64,000 nt of DNA, taken from assembly GCF_039729015.1 (NCBI RefSeq), contig NZ_CP155792.1, forward strand, positions 2,686,001 through 2,750,000, given 5' to 3'. The DNA comes from Blastococcus sp. HT6-30. Lineage in GTDB: Bacteria; Actinomycetota; Actinomycetes; Mycobacteriales; Geodermatophilaceae. The first letter of the stretch is position 1. Each line of letters begins with the position of its first letter. The notes beneath the pieces are model-generated. The model saw nothing but the letters and a program-made list of their open reading frames with translations. It did not search any database and was not told where the DNA came from. Of this stretch, positions 47,106 to 58,975 are shown piece after piece. A program made the position numbers and the translations under genes.

Positions 47106-48046
47106 GCGTCGACGACGTTGACCAGCGGCTCGCCGGCGAGGATCCGGCGGAGTTGGTCGGTGACGGCGGCGGCCGCCCGCGCGTTGGTCTCGGGCACCGC
47201 GCCGCCGACGTGCGGGGTGAGCAGCAGCCCGGGCGCGGACCACAGCGGGTGCCCCGCGGGCAGCGGCTCGGGGTCGGTCACGTCCACCGCCGCGCGCAAC
47301 CGGCCGCTGGCCAGCTCGGCCACGAGGGCGTCGGTGTCGACGACGACGCCCCGGGCGGCGTTGACCAGCAGCGCCCCGTCGGCCATCGCGGCGAGGAACT
47401 CCGCGTCGACCATGCCCCGGGTCTCCGGCGTCACCGGGACGATGAGGACCACGACGTCGGCGTGCGGGAGCAGGTCGGGGAGCTCGTCGATGGCGCGGAC
47501 CCCCTCGCGGGCGGTGCGCGCGACGTAGGTCAGCTGGACGTCGAACCCGGCGAGCATGCGGCCGATGGCCCGGCCGATGTCCCCGGCGCCGATCACCAGC
47601 ACGCGGGCCCCGACCAGCGACCGGTGCGTGGTGAACGACCAGCGGCCGGCGTCCTGCTCGCGCACGAAGAAGGGGATTCCCCGCTGGGCCGCGAGCGTCG
47701 CCGCGACCGCCCACTCCGCGGTCGAGGGGGTGTGCGCACCCCGGGCGTTGCACAGGACCACGCCCTCGGGCAGCCGGCCGGCGAAGTTCTCCGCACCCGC
47801 GCTCAGCAGCTGCACCAGACGCAGCTCGGGCAGCGCGGCGAAGAACGCGTCGTCGGGCAGCGTGGCGCCACCGGAACGCGGCACCCACACGCGCGCGAGC
47901 GCGGCCTCACCGGCCGGCGGGCCATCGGCGGGGTCGAGCCGGTGCGCCCGGATCCGGGGCGACACCTCCTCGACGGCGGCTCCGATGGCGCGGGAGGGCA
48001 CCAGCACGTGCAGCGTCTCGTCCGCCGCCAGCTCCAGGGTCGTCAC
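47099..48046 (-). CDS. D-isomer-specific 2-hydroxyacid dehydrogenase
   Basis: A 315-residue NAD(P)-dependent dehydrogenase. The Rossmann motif is VIGAGDIGRAIGRMLAGFD; NAARGVVVDTDAL carries the Arg of the active site, DPEPLPAGHPLW the Glu region, and LTPHVGGAVPETN the catalytic His. LVQLLSAGAENF is a typical N-terminal signature. The substrate is unknown. It should not be taken as a replacement for the broken serA without tests: it lacks the ACT and intervening domains. Start GTG at 48046, only 64 bases from the divergent lipoprotein gene. Confidence 0.88.
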   Translation of the reverse strand: MTTLELAADETLHVLVPSRAIGAAVEEVSPRIRAHRLDPADGPPAGEAALARVWVPRSGGATLPDDAFFAALPELRLVQLLSAGAENFAGRLPEGVVLCNARGAHTPSTAEWAVAATLAAQRGIPFFVREQDAGRWSFTTHRSLVGARVLVIGAGDIGRAIGRMLAGFDVQLTYVARTAREGVRAIDELPDLLPHADVVVLIVPVTPETRGMVDAEFLAAMADGALLVNAARGVVVDTDALVAELASGRLRAAVDVTDPEPLPAGHPLWSAPGLLLTPHVGGAVPETNARAAAAVTDQLRRILAGEPLVNVVDAY

Positions 48047-48110
48047 GGGCACCACGCTAGCCAGCCCGCGTGCCGCGGACGACCGGCCGGGCGCACGTAC
48101 CCTGGGCCCG

Positions 48111-49241
48111 GTGAGGCCGACGAGGGCGCTGCGCGCGTCGCGGGTGGTCGCCGCCCTGCTCACCGGGGTGCTGCTGACCGGCTGCGGCGGTGGCGGCTAC
48201 GAGCCCGCCGGCCCCTTCCGCCCGCTGCCCGAGGGGCCGCCACCGCAGGTCGGGCCGCCCTCGGCCACGCTCCCCCCGCCGGGCGAGCCGGCGCAGCCCG
48301 GCGGCGAGGAGGAGGCCGGTGACCCGAACGTCGTCGCCTCGGGGCTCAGCGTGCCCACCGGCCTGGTGCTGCTGCCCGACGGCTCGGCGATCGTCGGCGA
48401 ACGGGACACCGGCCGCCTGCTCCAGGTGTTTCCCGACCGGTCCCCGGCCGAGGAGCTCATGACCGTCCCGGGCATCGACACGACCGGGGACGGCGGGCTG
48501 CTGGGGCTCACGCTCTCCCCCACCTTCCCCGAGGACGGGCTGCTGTTCGCCTACGTCTCCACCGCCACCGACAACCGGGTCGTCCGCTTTCCGATCGGCG
48601 GCACGCCCAACCCGGTGTTCACCGGCATCCCGCGCGGCGAGGTGGGCAACGGCGGCGGGCTGCTCACCGGGGCCGACGGCCACCTCTACGTCGGCACGGG
48701 CGACGCCGGGGACCCGGCGCTGGCCGCCGACCCCGCGTCGCTCGCGGGCAAGGTGCTGCGGATCGACGTCTTCGGCCGGCCCGTGGGCGGCGCCGGCCCG
48801 GTGTTCAGCCGTGGCCACCGCGACGTCACCGCGCTCTGCCAGGACGCGGAACTCCTCTACGCCACCGACGAGGCACGCGAGGGGCCCGACGAGTTCGACG
48901 TCGTCCGCGAGGGCGGGGACGGTGCCCCACTGCTGGCGGTCCCGCCCGAGGAGGGTGGGCTGGGTGGCTGCGCCGTCGCCAACGGCACCGTGTTCCTCGG
49001 CGCACTCGACGGCCAGCGGGTGCACGTCATCACCCTCGACGCCGACGGCGCGCCCGTCGACGGCGCCGCCGACGAGGTGCTCGGCGGCCGCTACGGGCGG
49101 CTGCGCACCGTCGTCCTCGACGCCCAGGGCGCGCTCTGGGTCACGACGTCCAACCGCGACGGCATCGGGACGCCGGCCGAGGACGACGACAAGGTCCTGC
49201 GCATCCGCCCACCCGGCGGCCAGCCGGACTCCCCGCTGTGA
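48111..49241 (+). CDS. PQQ-dependent sugar dehydrogenase-like lipoprotein
   Basis: A 376-residue exported beta-propeller protein of the glucose/sorbosone dehydrogenase family. Signal peptide with lipobox LTGC (Cys at about residue 24), a Pro/Gly-rich linker to about 75, then LSVPTGLVLLPDGSAIVGERD, GLLGLTLSPTFPEDGLLFAY-type motif (GLLGLTLSPTFPED), GDAGDPALAADPASLAGKVLRID-like (GKVLRIDVFGRPV) and a late LWVTTSNRDG blade. True sugar substrate and PQQ use are unproven. A TACCCT -10-like box eight bases upstream of the GTG suggests a leaderless transcript. Confidence 0.87.
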   Translation: MRPTRALRASRVVAALLTGVLLTGCGGGGYEPAGPFRPLPEGPPPQVGPPSATLPPPGEPAQPGGEEEAGDPNVVASGLSVPTGLVLLPDGSAIVGERDTGRLLQVFPDRSPAEELMTVPGIDTTGDGGLLGLTLSPTFPEDGLLFAYVSTATDNRVVRFPIGGTPNPVFTGIPRGEVGNGGGLLTGADGHLYVGTGDAGDPALAADPASLAGKVLRIDVFGRPVGGAGPVFSRGHRDVTALCQDAELLYATDEAREGPDEFDVVREGGDGAPLLAVPPEEGGLGGCAVANGTVFLGALDGQRVHVITLDADGAPVDGAADEVLGGRYGRLRTVVLDAQGALWVTTSNRDGIGTPAEDDDKVLRIRPPGGQPDSPL

Positions 49242-49245
49242 CACC

Positions 49246-49262
49246 GCGGTCCTCCGGACCGC
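49246..49262 (+). terminator. Hairpin after the PQQ-type gene
   Basis: GCGGTCC-TCC-GGACCGC, a perfect 7-base stem with a 3-base loop starting five bases past the stop. A second, imperfect GGACCCC/GGGGCCC hairpin lies at about 49319-49335 and could serve the convergent gatB. Confidence 0.5.
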
Positions 49263-49349
49263 ACCGCGGCCAGGTGCCGTCCCCCTGACGTGGTGAGCCC
49301 CGCAGTCGCGCCTGCACGGACCCCTCCGGGGCCCATTCGGCGCGACCGA

Positions 49350-50852
49350 TCAACTGCTGACCAGCCGCTCCTCGAGCATCCGCTTCACGGTTGCGGCGTC
49401 AGCCTTGCCGCGAGTGGTCTTCATGACCGCGCCGACCAGCGCCCCGATCGCCTGCAGCTTTCCGCCGCGCACCTTGTCGGCGACGTCGGGATTGCCCTCG
49501 ATCGCCGCCTCCACAGCAGCCACCAGCTCGTCGGACTCCCCCATGACCGCCAGCCCGCGCGCCTCGACGACCGCGGCGGGGTCGCCCTCGCCCGCGAGGA
49601 CGCCGTCCAGCGCCTGCCGGGCCAGCTGGTCGTTGATCGTGCCGGCGGAGACCAGGCCGATCAGCTCGGCGACCTGCGCCGGCGTCACGGCCAGCTGGCC
49701 GAGCTCGATCCCGGCGTCGTTGGCCCGGCGGGCCAGCTCACCGAGCCACCACTTCCGCGCGTCGCCGGGCGAGGCGCCGGCGGCCACCGTGTCGCTGACC
49801 AGCTCCACCGCGCCGGCGTTGACCAGCCAGCCCATCTCCGTCGGCGAGATGCCCCACTCGTCGGAGAGCCGGGCGCGGCGGGCGGCGGGCAGCTCGGGCA
49901 GGCCGGCCCGCAGCTTCGCCACCCACTCCTCGTCGGGGGCGATGGGCACCAGGTCGGGCTCGGGGAAGTACCGGTAGTCGGTGGCCTCCTCCTTGCTCCG
50001 TCCCGCCGACGTGCTGCCGGTGTCCTCGTGGAAGTGGCGGGTCTCCTGCACGACCCGCCCACCGGCGTCCAGGACAGCGGCCTGGCGGCGCATCTCGAAG
50101 CGCACCGACCGCTCCACCGAACGCAGCGAGTTCACGTTCTTGGTCTCCGTGCGGGTGCCCCACTCGAGGCTTCCGATCGGCGCGAGCGAGGTGTTGACGT
50201 CGCAGCGCAGGTTGCCCTGCTCCATGCGCACCTCGGAGACGCCGAGGGCGAGCAGGATCTCGCGCAGCTCGGTGACGTAGGCCTTGGCCACCTCGGGCGC
50301 CTTGGCCCCGGCCCCGGGGATGGGGCGGGTGACGATCTCCACCAGCGGGATGCCGGCGCGGTTGTAGTCGACCAGCGAGTGGTCCGCGCCGTGGATGCGC
50401 CCGGTCGAGCCGCCGACGTGCAGGTTCTTGCCGGTGTCCTCCTCCAGGTGCACGCGCTCGATCTCGACGCGATAGGTCTCGCCGTCGACCTCGACGTCGA
50501 GGTGCCCGGCCGTGCACAGGGGCTCGTCGTACTGGCTGGTCTGGAAGCCCTTGGGGATGTCCGGGTAGAAGTAGTTCTTCCGGGCGAACCGCGACCAGGT
50601 CGCGATCCGGCAGCCCAGGGCCAGCCCGATGCGGATGGTGGCCTCGATGGCGGCGGCGTTGGCCGCGGGCAGCGAACCGGGCAGCCCCAGGCAGACCGGG
50701 CAGGTCTGCGTGTTGGGCTCGGCGCCGAAGGTGGTCGCGCAGCCGCAGAACATCTTCGACGCGGTGCCCAGCTCGACGTGGGTCTCCAGCCCGATCACCG
50801 GTTCGTAGCGGGTGAGGAGCTCGTCGAACGCGACCAGGGTGTTGGTGCTCAT
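49350..50852 (-). CDS. gatB: Asp/Glu-tRNA(Asn/Gln) amidotransferase subunit B
   Basis: Kinase subunit of GatCAB, which activates and amidates Glu-tRNA-Gln and Asp-tRNA-Asn. The 500 residues begin [23 protein letters not shown] and include zinc-binding [32 protein letters not shown] segment ([20 protein letters not shown]), [16 protein letters not shown] and [12 protein letters not shown]-terminal YqeY-like tail ends VKRMLEERL. It overlaps the small membrane gene by four bases. Confidence 0.97.
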   Translation of the reverse strand: MSTNTLVAFDELLTRYEPVIGLETHVELGTASKMFCGCATTFGAEPNTQTCPVCLGLPGSLPAANAAAIEATIRIGLALGCRIATWSRFARKNYFYPDIPKGFQTSQYDEPLCTAGHLDVEVDGETYRVEIERVHLEEDTGKNLHVGGSTGRIHGADHSLVDYNRAGIPLVEIVTRPIPGAGAKAPEVAKAYVTELREILLALGVSEVRMEQGNLRCDVNTSLAPIGSLEWGTRTETKNVNSLRSVERSVRFEMRRQAAVLDAGGRVVQETRHFHEDTGSTSAGRSKEEATDYRYFPEPDLVPIAPDEEWVAKLRAGLPELPAARRARLSDEWGISPTEMGWLVNAGAVELVSDTVAAGASPGDARKWWLGELARRANDAGIELGQLAVTPAQVAELIGLVSAGTINDQLARQALDGVLAGEGDPAAVVEARGLAVMGESDELVAAVEAAIEGNPDVADKVRGGKLQAIGALVGAVMKTTRGKADAATVKRMLEERLVSS

Positions 50853-51046
50853 GAGGGGTTGTTCTCCTTCGGGCCGGCGGGGCCGGGAGGCTGCGTGCGC
50901 CCGGTGATCCACGCGCCGACCCCGGTCAGGACGCCGAGGACGATGAAGAAGGCGAAGACGGCCTCGCCGGTGGTCAGCCAGAGCACCAGGCCGGCGAGGA
51001 CGACGAACGCCGTGAGCCCCCACGCGGCCTTCATGACGCCGTTCAC
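50849..51046 (-). CDS. Small membrane protein encoded between gatA and gatB
   Basis: A 65-residue protein (61 if the ATG at 51034 is used) with two hydrophobic helices (about residues 6-28 and 31-50) and a Pro/Gly-rich C-terminus. Four-base overlaps join it both to the gatA stop (GTGA) and to the gatB start (ATGA), strong evidence of a translated gene. In mycobacteria this gap holds pfkA instead. Function unknown. Confidence 0.68.
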   Translation of the reverse strand: MNGVMKAAWGLTAFVVLAGLVLWLTTGEAVFAFFIVLGVLTGVGAWITGRTQPPGPAGPKENNPS

Positions 51047-52572
51047 GCCGCCCCCTGCGGAGCCGTGCGGCCGAGCTCGTCGAGCAACCGGTGGCCCCGG
51101 GCGGCGTCCTGCGCGGCCTCCAGGGCGGCGGCGACGCGGTAGCAGCGGTCGTCGGCCAGCGCGGGAGCCATGATCTGGAAGCCGACCGGCAGGCCCTCGG
51201 AGAGCCCGCAGGGCACCGAGATCGCGGGCACGCCGGCCAGGCTCGCCGGCAGCGTGCACAGGTCGGCGGCGTACATGGCGATCGGGTCGTCGACGCGGGT
51301 GCCGATCGGGAAGGCCACCGTGGGGGTGGTGGGGCTGACCAGCACGTCGACGTCCGCGTAGGCGGCGGTGAAGTCGCGCGTGATGAGCGTGCGCACCTTC
51401 TGCGCCTGGCCGTAGTAGGCGTCGTAGTAGCCGGCCGACAGCGCGTAGGTGCCGAGGATGATCCGGCGCTTCACCTCGGGCCCGAAGCCCTGCTCGCGGG
51501 TCAGCGCCATGACCTCGTCGAGGTCCCGGCTGCCGTCGTCGCCCACGCGCAGGCCGTAGCGCACGCCGTCGAAGCGGGCGAGGTTGGACGACGCCTCGCT
51601 GGGGGCGATCAGGTAGTAGGCCGGCAGCGCCAGGTCGAACGCCGGGCAGGAGACCTCCCGCACGTCCGCGCCCATGCTCTCCAGCAGCGCCACCGCCTCG
51701 CGGACGCGGTCGAGCACGCCGCTCTCGTAGCCGTCGGCGTGCCCCTCGCCGCCCAGCTCGCGGACGACGCCGACCCTCAGCCCGGCCAGCTCCCCCTCGG
51801 CCCCGCGGCGGGCGGCCTCGGCCAGCACGGGGACGGGGCAGTCGATGCTGGTGGAGTCGTAGGTGTCGTGACCGGCGACCGCCTCGTGCAGGAGCGCCGC
51901 GTCGAGGACCGTGCGGGTCATCGGACCCGCCTGGTCGAGGCTGGAGGAGAACGCGACCAGCCCGTAGCGGGAGACCGAGCCGTAGGTCGGCTTGTGCCCC
52001 ACCAGCCCGGTGAGCGCGGCCGGCTGGCGGATCGAGCCGCCGGTGTCGGTGCCGATCGACCAGGGGGCCAGCCCACCGGCGACCGCGGCCGAGGAGCCGC
52101 CCGAGGAGCCACCCGGGATGCGGCTGTGGTCCCAGGGGTTGCGGGTCACCTGGTAGGCGGAGTTCTCCGTGGAGGACCCCATCGCGAACTCGTCCATGTT
52201 GGTCTTGCCCAGCAGGACGGTGCCCGCGGCCTTGAGCTTGGCGGCCAGCGTGGCGTCGTAGGGCGGGCGCCAGCCCGCGAGGATCTTCGATCCGCTCGTG
52301 GTGGGGACGCCCTCGGTGACGACGACGTCCTTGAGCGCCAGCGGGACGCCGGCCAGCGGGCCCAGCTCCTCGCCGGCCGCGCGGGCGGCGTCGACGGCCT
52401 CGGCGGAGGCCAGCGCCGCCTCCGCGTCGACGTGCAGGTAGGCGCCGAGCGCGCCGTCCTCGGCCGCGATGCGGTCGAGGTAGGCGCGAGTGACCTCGGC
52501 GGAGCTCAGGTCACCGGACTGCAGGGCGCTGCTGAGGTCGGCGGCGCTGGTGGTGGTCAGGTCGGCGCTCAT
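51043..52572 (-). CDS. gatA: Asp/Glu-tRNA(Asn/Gln) amidotransferase subunit A
   Basis: Amidase-signature subunit of 509 residues releasing ammonia from glutamine. The Lys-cisSer-Ser triad is visible: [10 protein letters not shown] with the catalytic Lys, [15 protein letters not shown] and [28 protein letters not shown] is another GatA signature. The ATG at 52572 overlaps the gatC stop by four bases. The gatC-gatA-small-gatB run is one unit. Confidence 0.97.
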   Translation of the reverse strand: MSADLTTTSAADLSSALQSGDLSSAEVTRAYLDRIAAEDGALGAYLHVDAEAALASAEAVDAARAAGEELGPLAGVPLALKDVVVTEGVPTTSGSKILAGWRPPYDATLAAKLKAAGTVLLGKTNMDEFAMGSSTENSAYQVTRNPWDHSRIPGGSSGGSSAAVAGGLAPWSIGTDTGGSIRQPAALTGLVGHKPTYGSVSRYGLVAFSSSLDQAGPMTRTVLDAALLHEAVAGHDTYDSTSIDCPVPVLAEAARRGAEGELAGLRVGVVRELGGEGHADGYESGVLDRVREAVALLESMGADVREVSCPAFDLALPAYYLIAPSEASSNLARFDGVRYGLRVGDDGSRDLDEVMALTREQGFGPEVKRRIILGTYALSAGYYDAYYGQAQKVRTLITRDFTAAYADVDVLVSPTTPTVAFPIGTRVDDPIAMYAADLCTLPASLAGVPAISVPCGLSEGLPVGFQIMAPALADDRCYRVAAALEAAQDAARGHRLLDELGRTAPQGAA

Positions 52573-52886
52573 GCCTCCTCCCCCAGGATGCGCGGCACGC
52601 GGAACCGGTCGTCCTCCGCCGCGGGAGCACCGGCGAGGACGACGTCGCGGGGCAGGCTGGGGCGGGCGACGTCCGGCCGCATGACGTTGGTCATCGGCAC
52701 CGCGTGCGTGGTGGGCGCCACGTCGGCGACGTCGGCCTTGCCGACCTGCGCGACGGCGTCCAGCACGGAGGCGAGCTGACCGGCGAAGAGGTCCAGCTCC
52801 TGGTCGCTCACCGCCAGGCGGGACAGGTGCGCCAGGTGCGCCACCTCGTCGCGGGTCAGTCGGCCCTTCGGGGAGGGGGTGCTCAT
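52569..52886 (-). CDS. gatC: Asp/Glu-tRNA(Asn/Gln) amidotransferase subunit C
   Basis: A 105-residue tether that stabilises GatA on Gat[23 protein letters not shown] is the typical opening (given in part: [17 protein letters not shown]), followed by [18 protein letters not shown] and a C-terminal [11 protein letters not shown]. The ATG at 52886 is preferred over one 18 bases upstream. First gene of the gat unit and divergent from the ACT-domain gene. Confidence 0.95.
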   Translation of the reverse strand: MSTPSPKGRLTRDEVAHLAHLSRLAVSDQELDLFAGQLASVLDAVAQVGKADVADVAPTTHAVPMTNVMRPDVARPSLPRDVVLAGAPAAEDDRFRVPRILGEEA

Positions 52887-53055
52887 GCTGCGGCGGAACT
52901 CCACTTCGGCGATGCCCGTCGGCCCGCTCTCGGCCCGGGGCGTGACCTGGACACTCTACGTGGGGGCGTCGGGGCGCTGGTCAGCGTGAGAGGCTTCCCC
53001 CCGATCGCGATCGACGGAGATCGGCCGAACCGGCGAGGACTCCCCCGGAGGAACC

Positions 53056-53736
53056 GTGTCCTATCTCCTGCGTCTGGTGCTGCCCGACCGCCCCGGCGTG
53101 CTCGGCGCGGTGGCCACCGCGCTGGGTGCCGCCGGCATCGACATCGTGTCCCTGGACGTGCTCGAGCGGGGGCACGGGATCGCCGTCGACGACGTGGTGG
53201 TGGACGTTCCCGGCGACCGGCTGCCCGACAGCCTGATCACCGTCGCCCAGGGGGTGCCGGGCGTGCAGGTGGAGTCGCTGCGGCCGTTCGCGGGGCCGCT
53301 GGACACCCACCGCGAGCTGGACCTGCTCGACGCGCTGGCCCGCGGCGGGGACGGCGCGGCCGCCGCGCTGCTGGCCGCGGAGCTGCCCCGGGTGTTCCAC
53401 AGCGGGTGGGCGGTGATCCTCGACGGCGCCGGCCAGCCCGCCCCCCTGGAGCCCTCGGCGGTGGTGGCGGGGTCGGAGGCGGCACCCGGGTTCGCCGGCC
53501 TCACGCTGCCGTGGCTACCGCTCTCCGGGCCGGTGCTGCTGCCCAGCGACGACTCGTGGCTGCCCGAGCGCTGGCAGGAGATGGCCATCGAGATGATGGC
53601 CGCTCCCTACGGCGCCGGGACCCGGGCCGTCGTGGTCGGCCGCTCGGGCGGCCCGGCGTTCCGCCGCTCGGAGCTGCTCCGGCTGGCCCACCTGACCGGC
53701 ATCGCGGCCACGGTCACCCACCTGCCGCCCGCCTAG
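53056..53736 (+). CDS. ACT domain-containing protein
   Basis: A 226-residue protein with an N-terminal ACT domain (about 1-75: LLRLVLPDRPGVLGAVATAL, GIDIVSLDVLERG) and a C-terminal region with LLRLAHLTGIAATVTHLP, reminiscent of an acyltransferase-like or degenerate GNAT fold. The ligand is presumably an amino acid; target unknown. It occupies the Rv3013 position between gatC and ligA. The GTG start has a GGAGGAA site. Stop lies 19 bases from the convergent ligA stop. Confidence 0.82.
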   Translation: MSYLLRLVLPDRPGVLGAVATALGAAGIDIVSLDVLERGHGIAVDDVVVDVPGDRLPDSLITVAQGVPGVQVESLRPFAGPLDTHRELDLLDALARGGDGAAAALLAAELPRVFHSGWAVILDGAGQPAPLEPSAVVAGSEAAPGFAGLTLPWLPLSGPVLLPSDDSWLPERWQEMAIEMMAAPYGAGTRAVVVGRSGGPAFRRSELLRLAHLTGIAATVTHLPPA

Positions 53737-53755
53737 CGCGACCGCCCCGGGCCCG

Positions 53756-55972
<2,217 letters not shown>

Positions 55973-56989
55973 TCACTCCGGCAGCAGGTATCTCGCGGCC
56001 TCGCGGACCTGCGCCATGGCCGCGCGGGCGTACGACGGGGTGGCGCCGGCCAGCCCGCACGCCGGCGTCAGCGTCACCGCCGCCGCCAGGTCGTCAGCCG
56101 GGAAGCCGAGCTCGCGCCACCACGCCTGGACCCGGGTCGCCGTCGCCTTCGCCGCCGGCAGGGGCGCGTCGGTGCCGGGGACGACGCCGGGCAGCAGGTG
56201 CACGCCGGCCTCGATCGCGGTGCCGACCGCATCGAGGTCCTGCACCAGGCCGAGGTCGAAGGAGAGACCCGCGGCGCCGGCGGCGCGGAACAGGTCCAAC
56301 GGCACCCGGGGCGCGCAGCAGTGCACGACCACCGGCCCCGGCAGCGCCCGGACCACGGCGGCCAGCTCCTGCTCGACCACGTCGGCGGCGACCGCGGGCA
56401 GCTTGCCGAACCCGCTGGCGGTGGGCAGCCCGCCCTGCACGACGGCGGGCACCGACGGCTCATCGAGCTGCACCACCACCTCCGCGCCGGGCACGCGGGC
56501 CTGCACCGCGGCCACGTGCGCGGCGAGGCCTTCCGCCAGCGACTGGCCCAGGTCGCGGCGGGCGCCGGCGTCGACCACGGCGCGGTCGCCGCGGGTGCGC
56601 TCCAGCCCGGCGGCCAGCGTCCACGGCCCGGCGGCCTGCACCTTGAGCGGCCCGGTCCAGGTCGCGGCCACGTCGTGCAGCGCGTCGAGGTCGCGGGCGA
56701 GGAACTCCTCGGCCCGGCGCTGGTCCGCTCCCGGTCGGGCCACCAGCCGCCAGCCGGCCGGGGTCAGGTCCACCGCGAGGTCGACCAGCAGCGCGGCGGA
56801 CCGGCCGAGCATGTCCGAGCCGGCGCCCCGGCCGGGCAGCTCGGGCAGGTGGGCGAACTCCGGCAGCTCGCCGGCGACCAGCCGTACCGCCTCGGCGGGG
56901 TCGGCGCCGGGCAGGGAGCCGACACCGGTGGCCGGCCCCCACGACACCGGCGCCGTCGCCGGGTCCGTGCTCTCGCTCGATGCAGCCAT
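55973..56989 (-). CDS. Cobalamin-independent methionine synthase C-terminal domain-like protein
   Basis: A 338-residue TIM-barrel protein like the C-terminal half of MetE (Rv3015c position). Visible are TGVGSLPGADPAEAV at the start, VQLDEPSVPAVV, VVHCCAPRVPLDLFR with a candidate zinc Cys-Cys, LSFDLGL and LTPACGLAG with a second metal Cys. It lacks the MetE N-terminal domain, so activity on methyltetrahydrofolate-Glu3 is doubtful; methyl donor unknown. A TAGCGT box seven bases before the ATG suggests a leaderless transcript. Confidence 0.82.
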   Translation of the reverse strand: MAASSESTDPATAPVSWGPATGVGSLPGADPAEAVRLVAGELPEFAHLPELPGRGAGSDMLGRSAALLVDLAVDLTPAGWRLVARPGADQRRAEEFLARDLDALHDVAATWTGPLKVQAAGPWTLAAGLERTRGDRAVVDAGARRDLGQSLAEGLAAHVAAVQARVPGAEVVVQLDEPSVPAVVQGGLPTASGFGKLPAVAADVVEQELAAVVRALPGPVVVHCCAPRVPLDLFRAAGAAGLSFDLGLVQDLDAVGTAIEAGVHLLPGVVPGTDAPLPAAKATATRVQAWWRELGFPADDLAAAVTLTPACGLAGATPSYARAAMAQVREAARYLLPE

Positions 56990-57042
56990 GACCGCGACGC
57001 TAGCCCGCGCCTCAGGACGCCGGGCAGCCACTCCCGGACGGG

Positions 57043-58899
57043 TCAGCAGGAGAGCCGCTCCGACGAGGCGACCACCTGCGCGGGAGCCGGAGGGTCCACC
57101 GGCGAACGGGTCGCCAGGTACTCGACCAGCGCCTCCGGGAGCTCCGGCCCCTCGAGCGCGTCGGTGCCCGAGGTGAAGGGCCCGTACCCGTCGCTGCCCG
57201 CGCGCAGGTGGGAGGTCAGGGCGATCCGGTAGGCCCCCGCCGGGTCGACCCGCTGCCCGGCCAGCACGAGCGAGCACGGGTCGACGCGGTCGCCCACCGG
57301 TCGCCCCGGGTCGTAGCTGTAGGAGACATCGCCGGACACCTCGAGCGGGAAGGCGCCGAATGCGCCGTCCGCGGTGAACTGCTCCTCCAGCGCCTGCCGC
57401 ACCGCCACCCCGGAGAGGGTCACGACGTCGACGGTGTACGGGATCGACGTCACGGCGTAGACGTGCCGGCGGCGCACCTCCCCGCCGGCGCCGCCGGGGA
57501 CGACCAGGTCGGCGCGGAGGCTGCCGCTGCTCGTGAACGCGGCGAGCGGTGGGGGCCCCGGCACCCCGTCGGCCGCGGCCGCCAGCATCGCGTTCGCGAC
57601 GAGGACGCCCAGGGACGACGACGGGGCAGGTCCGCGCCGGACGTCCCCGGTGAGCACGGCAACCGGGCTGTCGGCACCGCTCTCCGCCGCCCGGCCGGCC
57701 CAGTAGTCCACTATCCGCGCCATCTCCGGCTCCGGCTCGGCACGGACGACCGGTACGGCAGCCGACGTCACGGTCTCGCGCCGCACGTCCCCCTCGGCAC
57801 CGACGACGAACCGGAGGTCGACGACCCCGGTCCCGTGCGCGCCCGCCTGCACGACCGGTCGCGGAACGCCGGCCGGGTCCGGCAGCCGGCAGTCGTAGGC
57901 GACGTGGGTGTGGGCGCTGATGACGACGTCCACCGCCGGCGTCACCGCCGCGTTGATCTCCTCGAGGGCGGTGCCGGCGAGCCCGCCGGCGCACTCGTCG
58001 TACCGCCCCTCCTGGGCTCCGCCCTCGTGGACCAGCAGCACGATCGCCTCGACCCCGCGGTCCTGCAGCTCTCCGGCGTAGCGGTTCACCGCCTCGGCCT
58101 CGTCCCCGAACCGGTACCCGGCGATCCCGGCCGGCAGCACCATGTTCGGGGTGTCGGCGGTGGCGACGCCCACGATGCCGACCTCGACGCCGCCGGAGAT
58201 CTGCACCACGGCGTAGGGCGGCAGGATCGGCGCACCGGTCCCCGTGTCGACGACGTTCGCCGCCAGGTAGCCGAAGCCGGCGCCGTCGAAGATGGCGCCC
58301 GTGCTGTCGGAGAAGCACCCGGTCTCGTCCACCTGGACCCCGGCGCACGCATCCACGTCGTCGGAGTGCGCGCCGTCGCCCGCGCCGGACAACCGCAGCA
58401 GCTCGGCGACCCCTCGGTCGAACTCGTGGTTGCCGACCGCGGAGAAGTCCAGCCCCAGCGCGTCGAGCACCTCGACGGTCGGCTCGTCGCGGAAGGCCCC
58501 GGACACGAACGGCGAGGCACCGACGAGGTCGCCCGCGGCGACCAGGAGCGAGTCCTCCGGGGGGCCCCCGAAGTCCGCGCGCAGCTGCTGGACCGTCGCC
58601 GCCAGGTGCGCGGCCCCGCCGACGAGCTGAGGGCCGTCGTCCTCGGTGCCGGGCTGCCCGTCGGCGCCCGCACCCGGCGTGCCCGTCTCGAGCGTCCCGG
58701 CCGCGCCCCGGGGCGGTCGCAGCTGCCCGTGGAAGTCGTTGAGGGCCAGCAGCTGGACCTGGGTGTCGGTGACCGGGTCCGGGAGCTGCTCGGCCCCGGG
58801 CGCGGCATCGCTCTCGGGCGTGACCGCGGCACCCTGGCAGGCGGTCAGGAGCAGCAGTACTGCGAGGGGCAGCGCGGAAGCGAGGCGCTGTCGGGACAC
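57043..58899 (-). CDS. 5'-nucleotidase/2',3'-cyclic phosphodiesterase family lipoprotein
   Basis: A 618-residue exported metallophosphatase. The signal peptide ends at lipobox LTAC (Cys about residue 21). Metal motifs are NDFHGQL (about 52-58), AGDLVGASPF, GNHEFDRGVAE and ISAHTHVAYDC. The C-terminal 5'-nucleotidase domain follows from about 400 (TGDVRRGPAPSSSLGVLVAN, SSGSLRADL, YTVDVVTLSG). Likely scavenges phosphate and nucleosides at the cell surface. Start GTG at 58899; an upstream in-frame extension is Arg-rich and disregarded. A Cys pair-rich insert near 200 looks lineage-specific. Confidence 0.9.
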   Translation of the reverse strand: MSRQRLASALPLAVLLLLTACQGAAVTPESDAAPGAEQLPDPVTDTQVQLLALNDFHGQLRPPRGAAGTLETGTPGAGADGQPGTEDDGPQLVGGAAHLAATVQQLRADFGGPPEDSLLVAAGDLVGASPFVSGAFRDEPTVEVLDALGLDFSAVGNHEFDRGVAELLRLSGAGDGAHSDDVDACAGVQVDETGCFSDSTGAIFDGAGFGYLAANVVDTGTGAPILPPYAVVQISGGVEVGIVGVATADTPNMVLPAGIAGYRFGDEAEAVNRYAGELQDRGVEAIVLLVHEGGAQEGRYDECAGGLAGTALEEINAAVTPAVDVVISAHTHVAYDCRLPDPAGVPRPVVQAGAHGTGVVDLRFVVGAEGDVRRETVTSAAVPVVRAEPEPEMARIVDYWAGRAAESGADSPVAVLTGDVRRGPAPSSSLGVLVANAMLAAAADGVPGPPPLAAFTSSGSLRADLVVPGGAGGEVRRRHVYAVTSIPYTVDVVTLSGVAVRQALEEQFTADGAFGAFPLEVSGDVSYSYDPGRPVGDRVDPCSLVLAGQRVDPAGAYRIALTSHLRAGSDGYGPFTSGTDALEGPELPEALVEYLATRSPVDPPAPAQVVASSERLSC

Positions 58900-58946
58900 G
58901 GGTCCTCCGAGGGGGTCGGGACGAGGTCGGCCCACTCGACCACGGT

Positions 58947-58973
58947 CCGCACCCGGCCGCAGCTGCGGTGCGG
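58947..58973 (-). terminator. Hairpin after mnmA
   Basis: CCGCACC/GGTGCGG arms with an internal CCGCAGCTGCGG palindrome, two bases beyond the mnmA stop. No T-run, so strength is uncertain. Confidence 0.45.
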
Positions 58974-58975
58974 TG

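Noticed and set aside
47099-48046. The 2-hydroxyacid dehydrogenase as a relocated SerA
   Set aside because: It is a short 315-residue family member without the intervening and ACT domains of actinobacterial SerA; substrate cannot be inferred.
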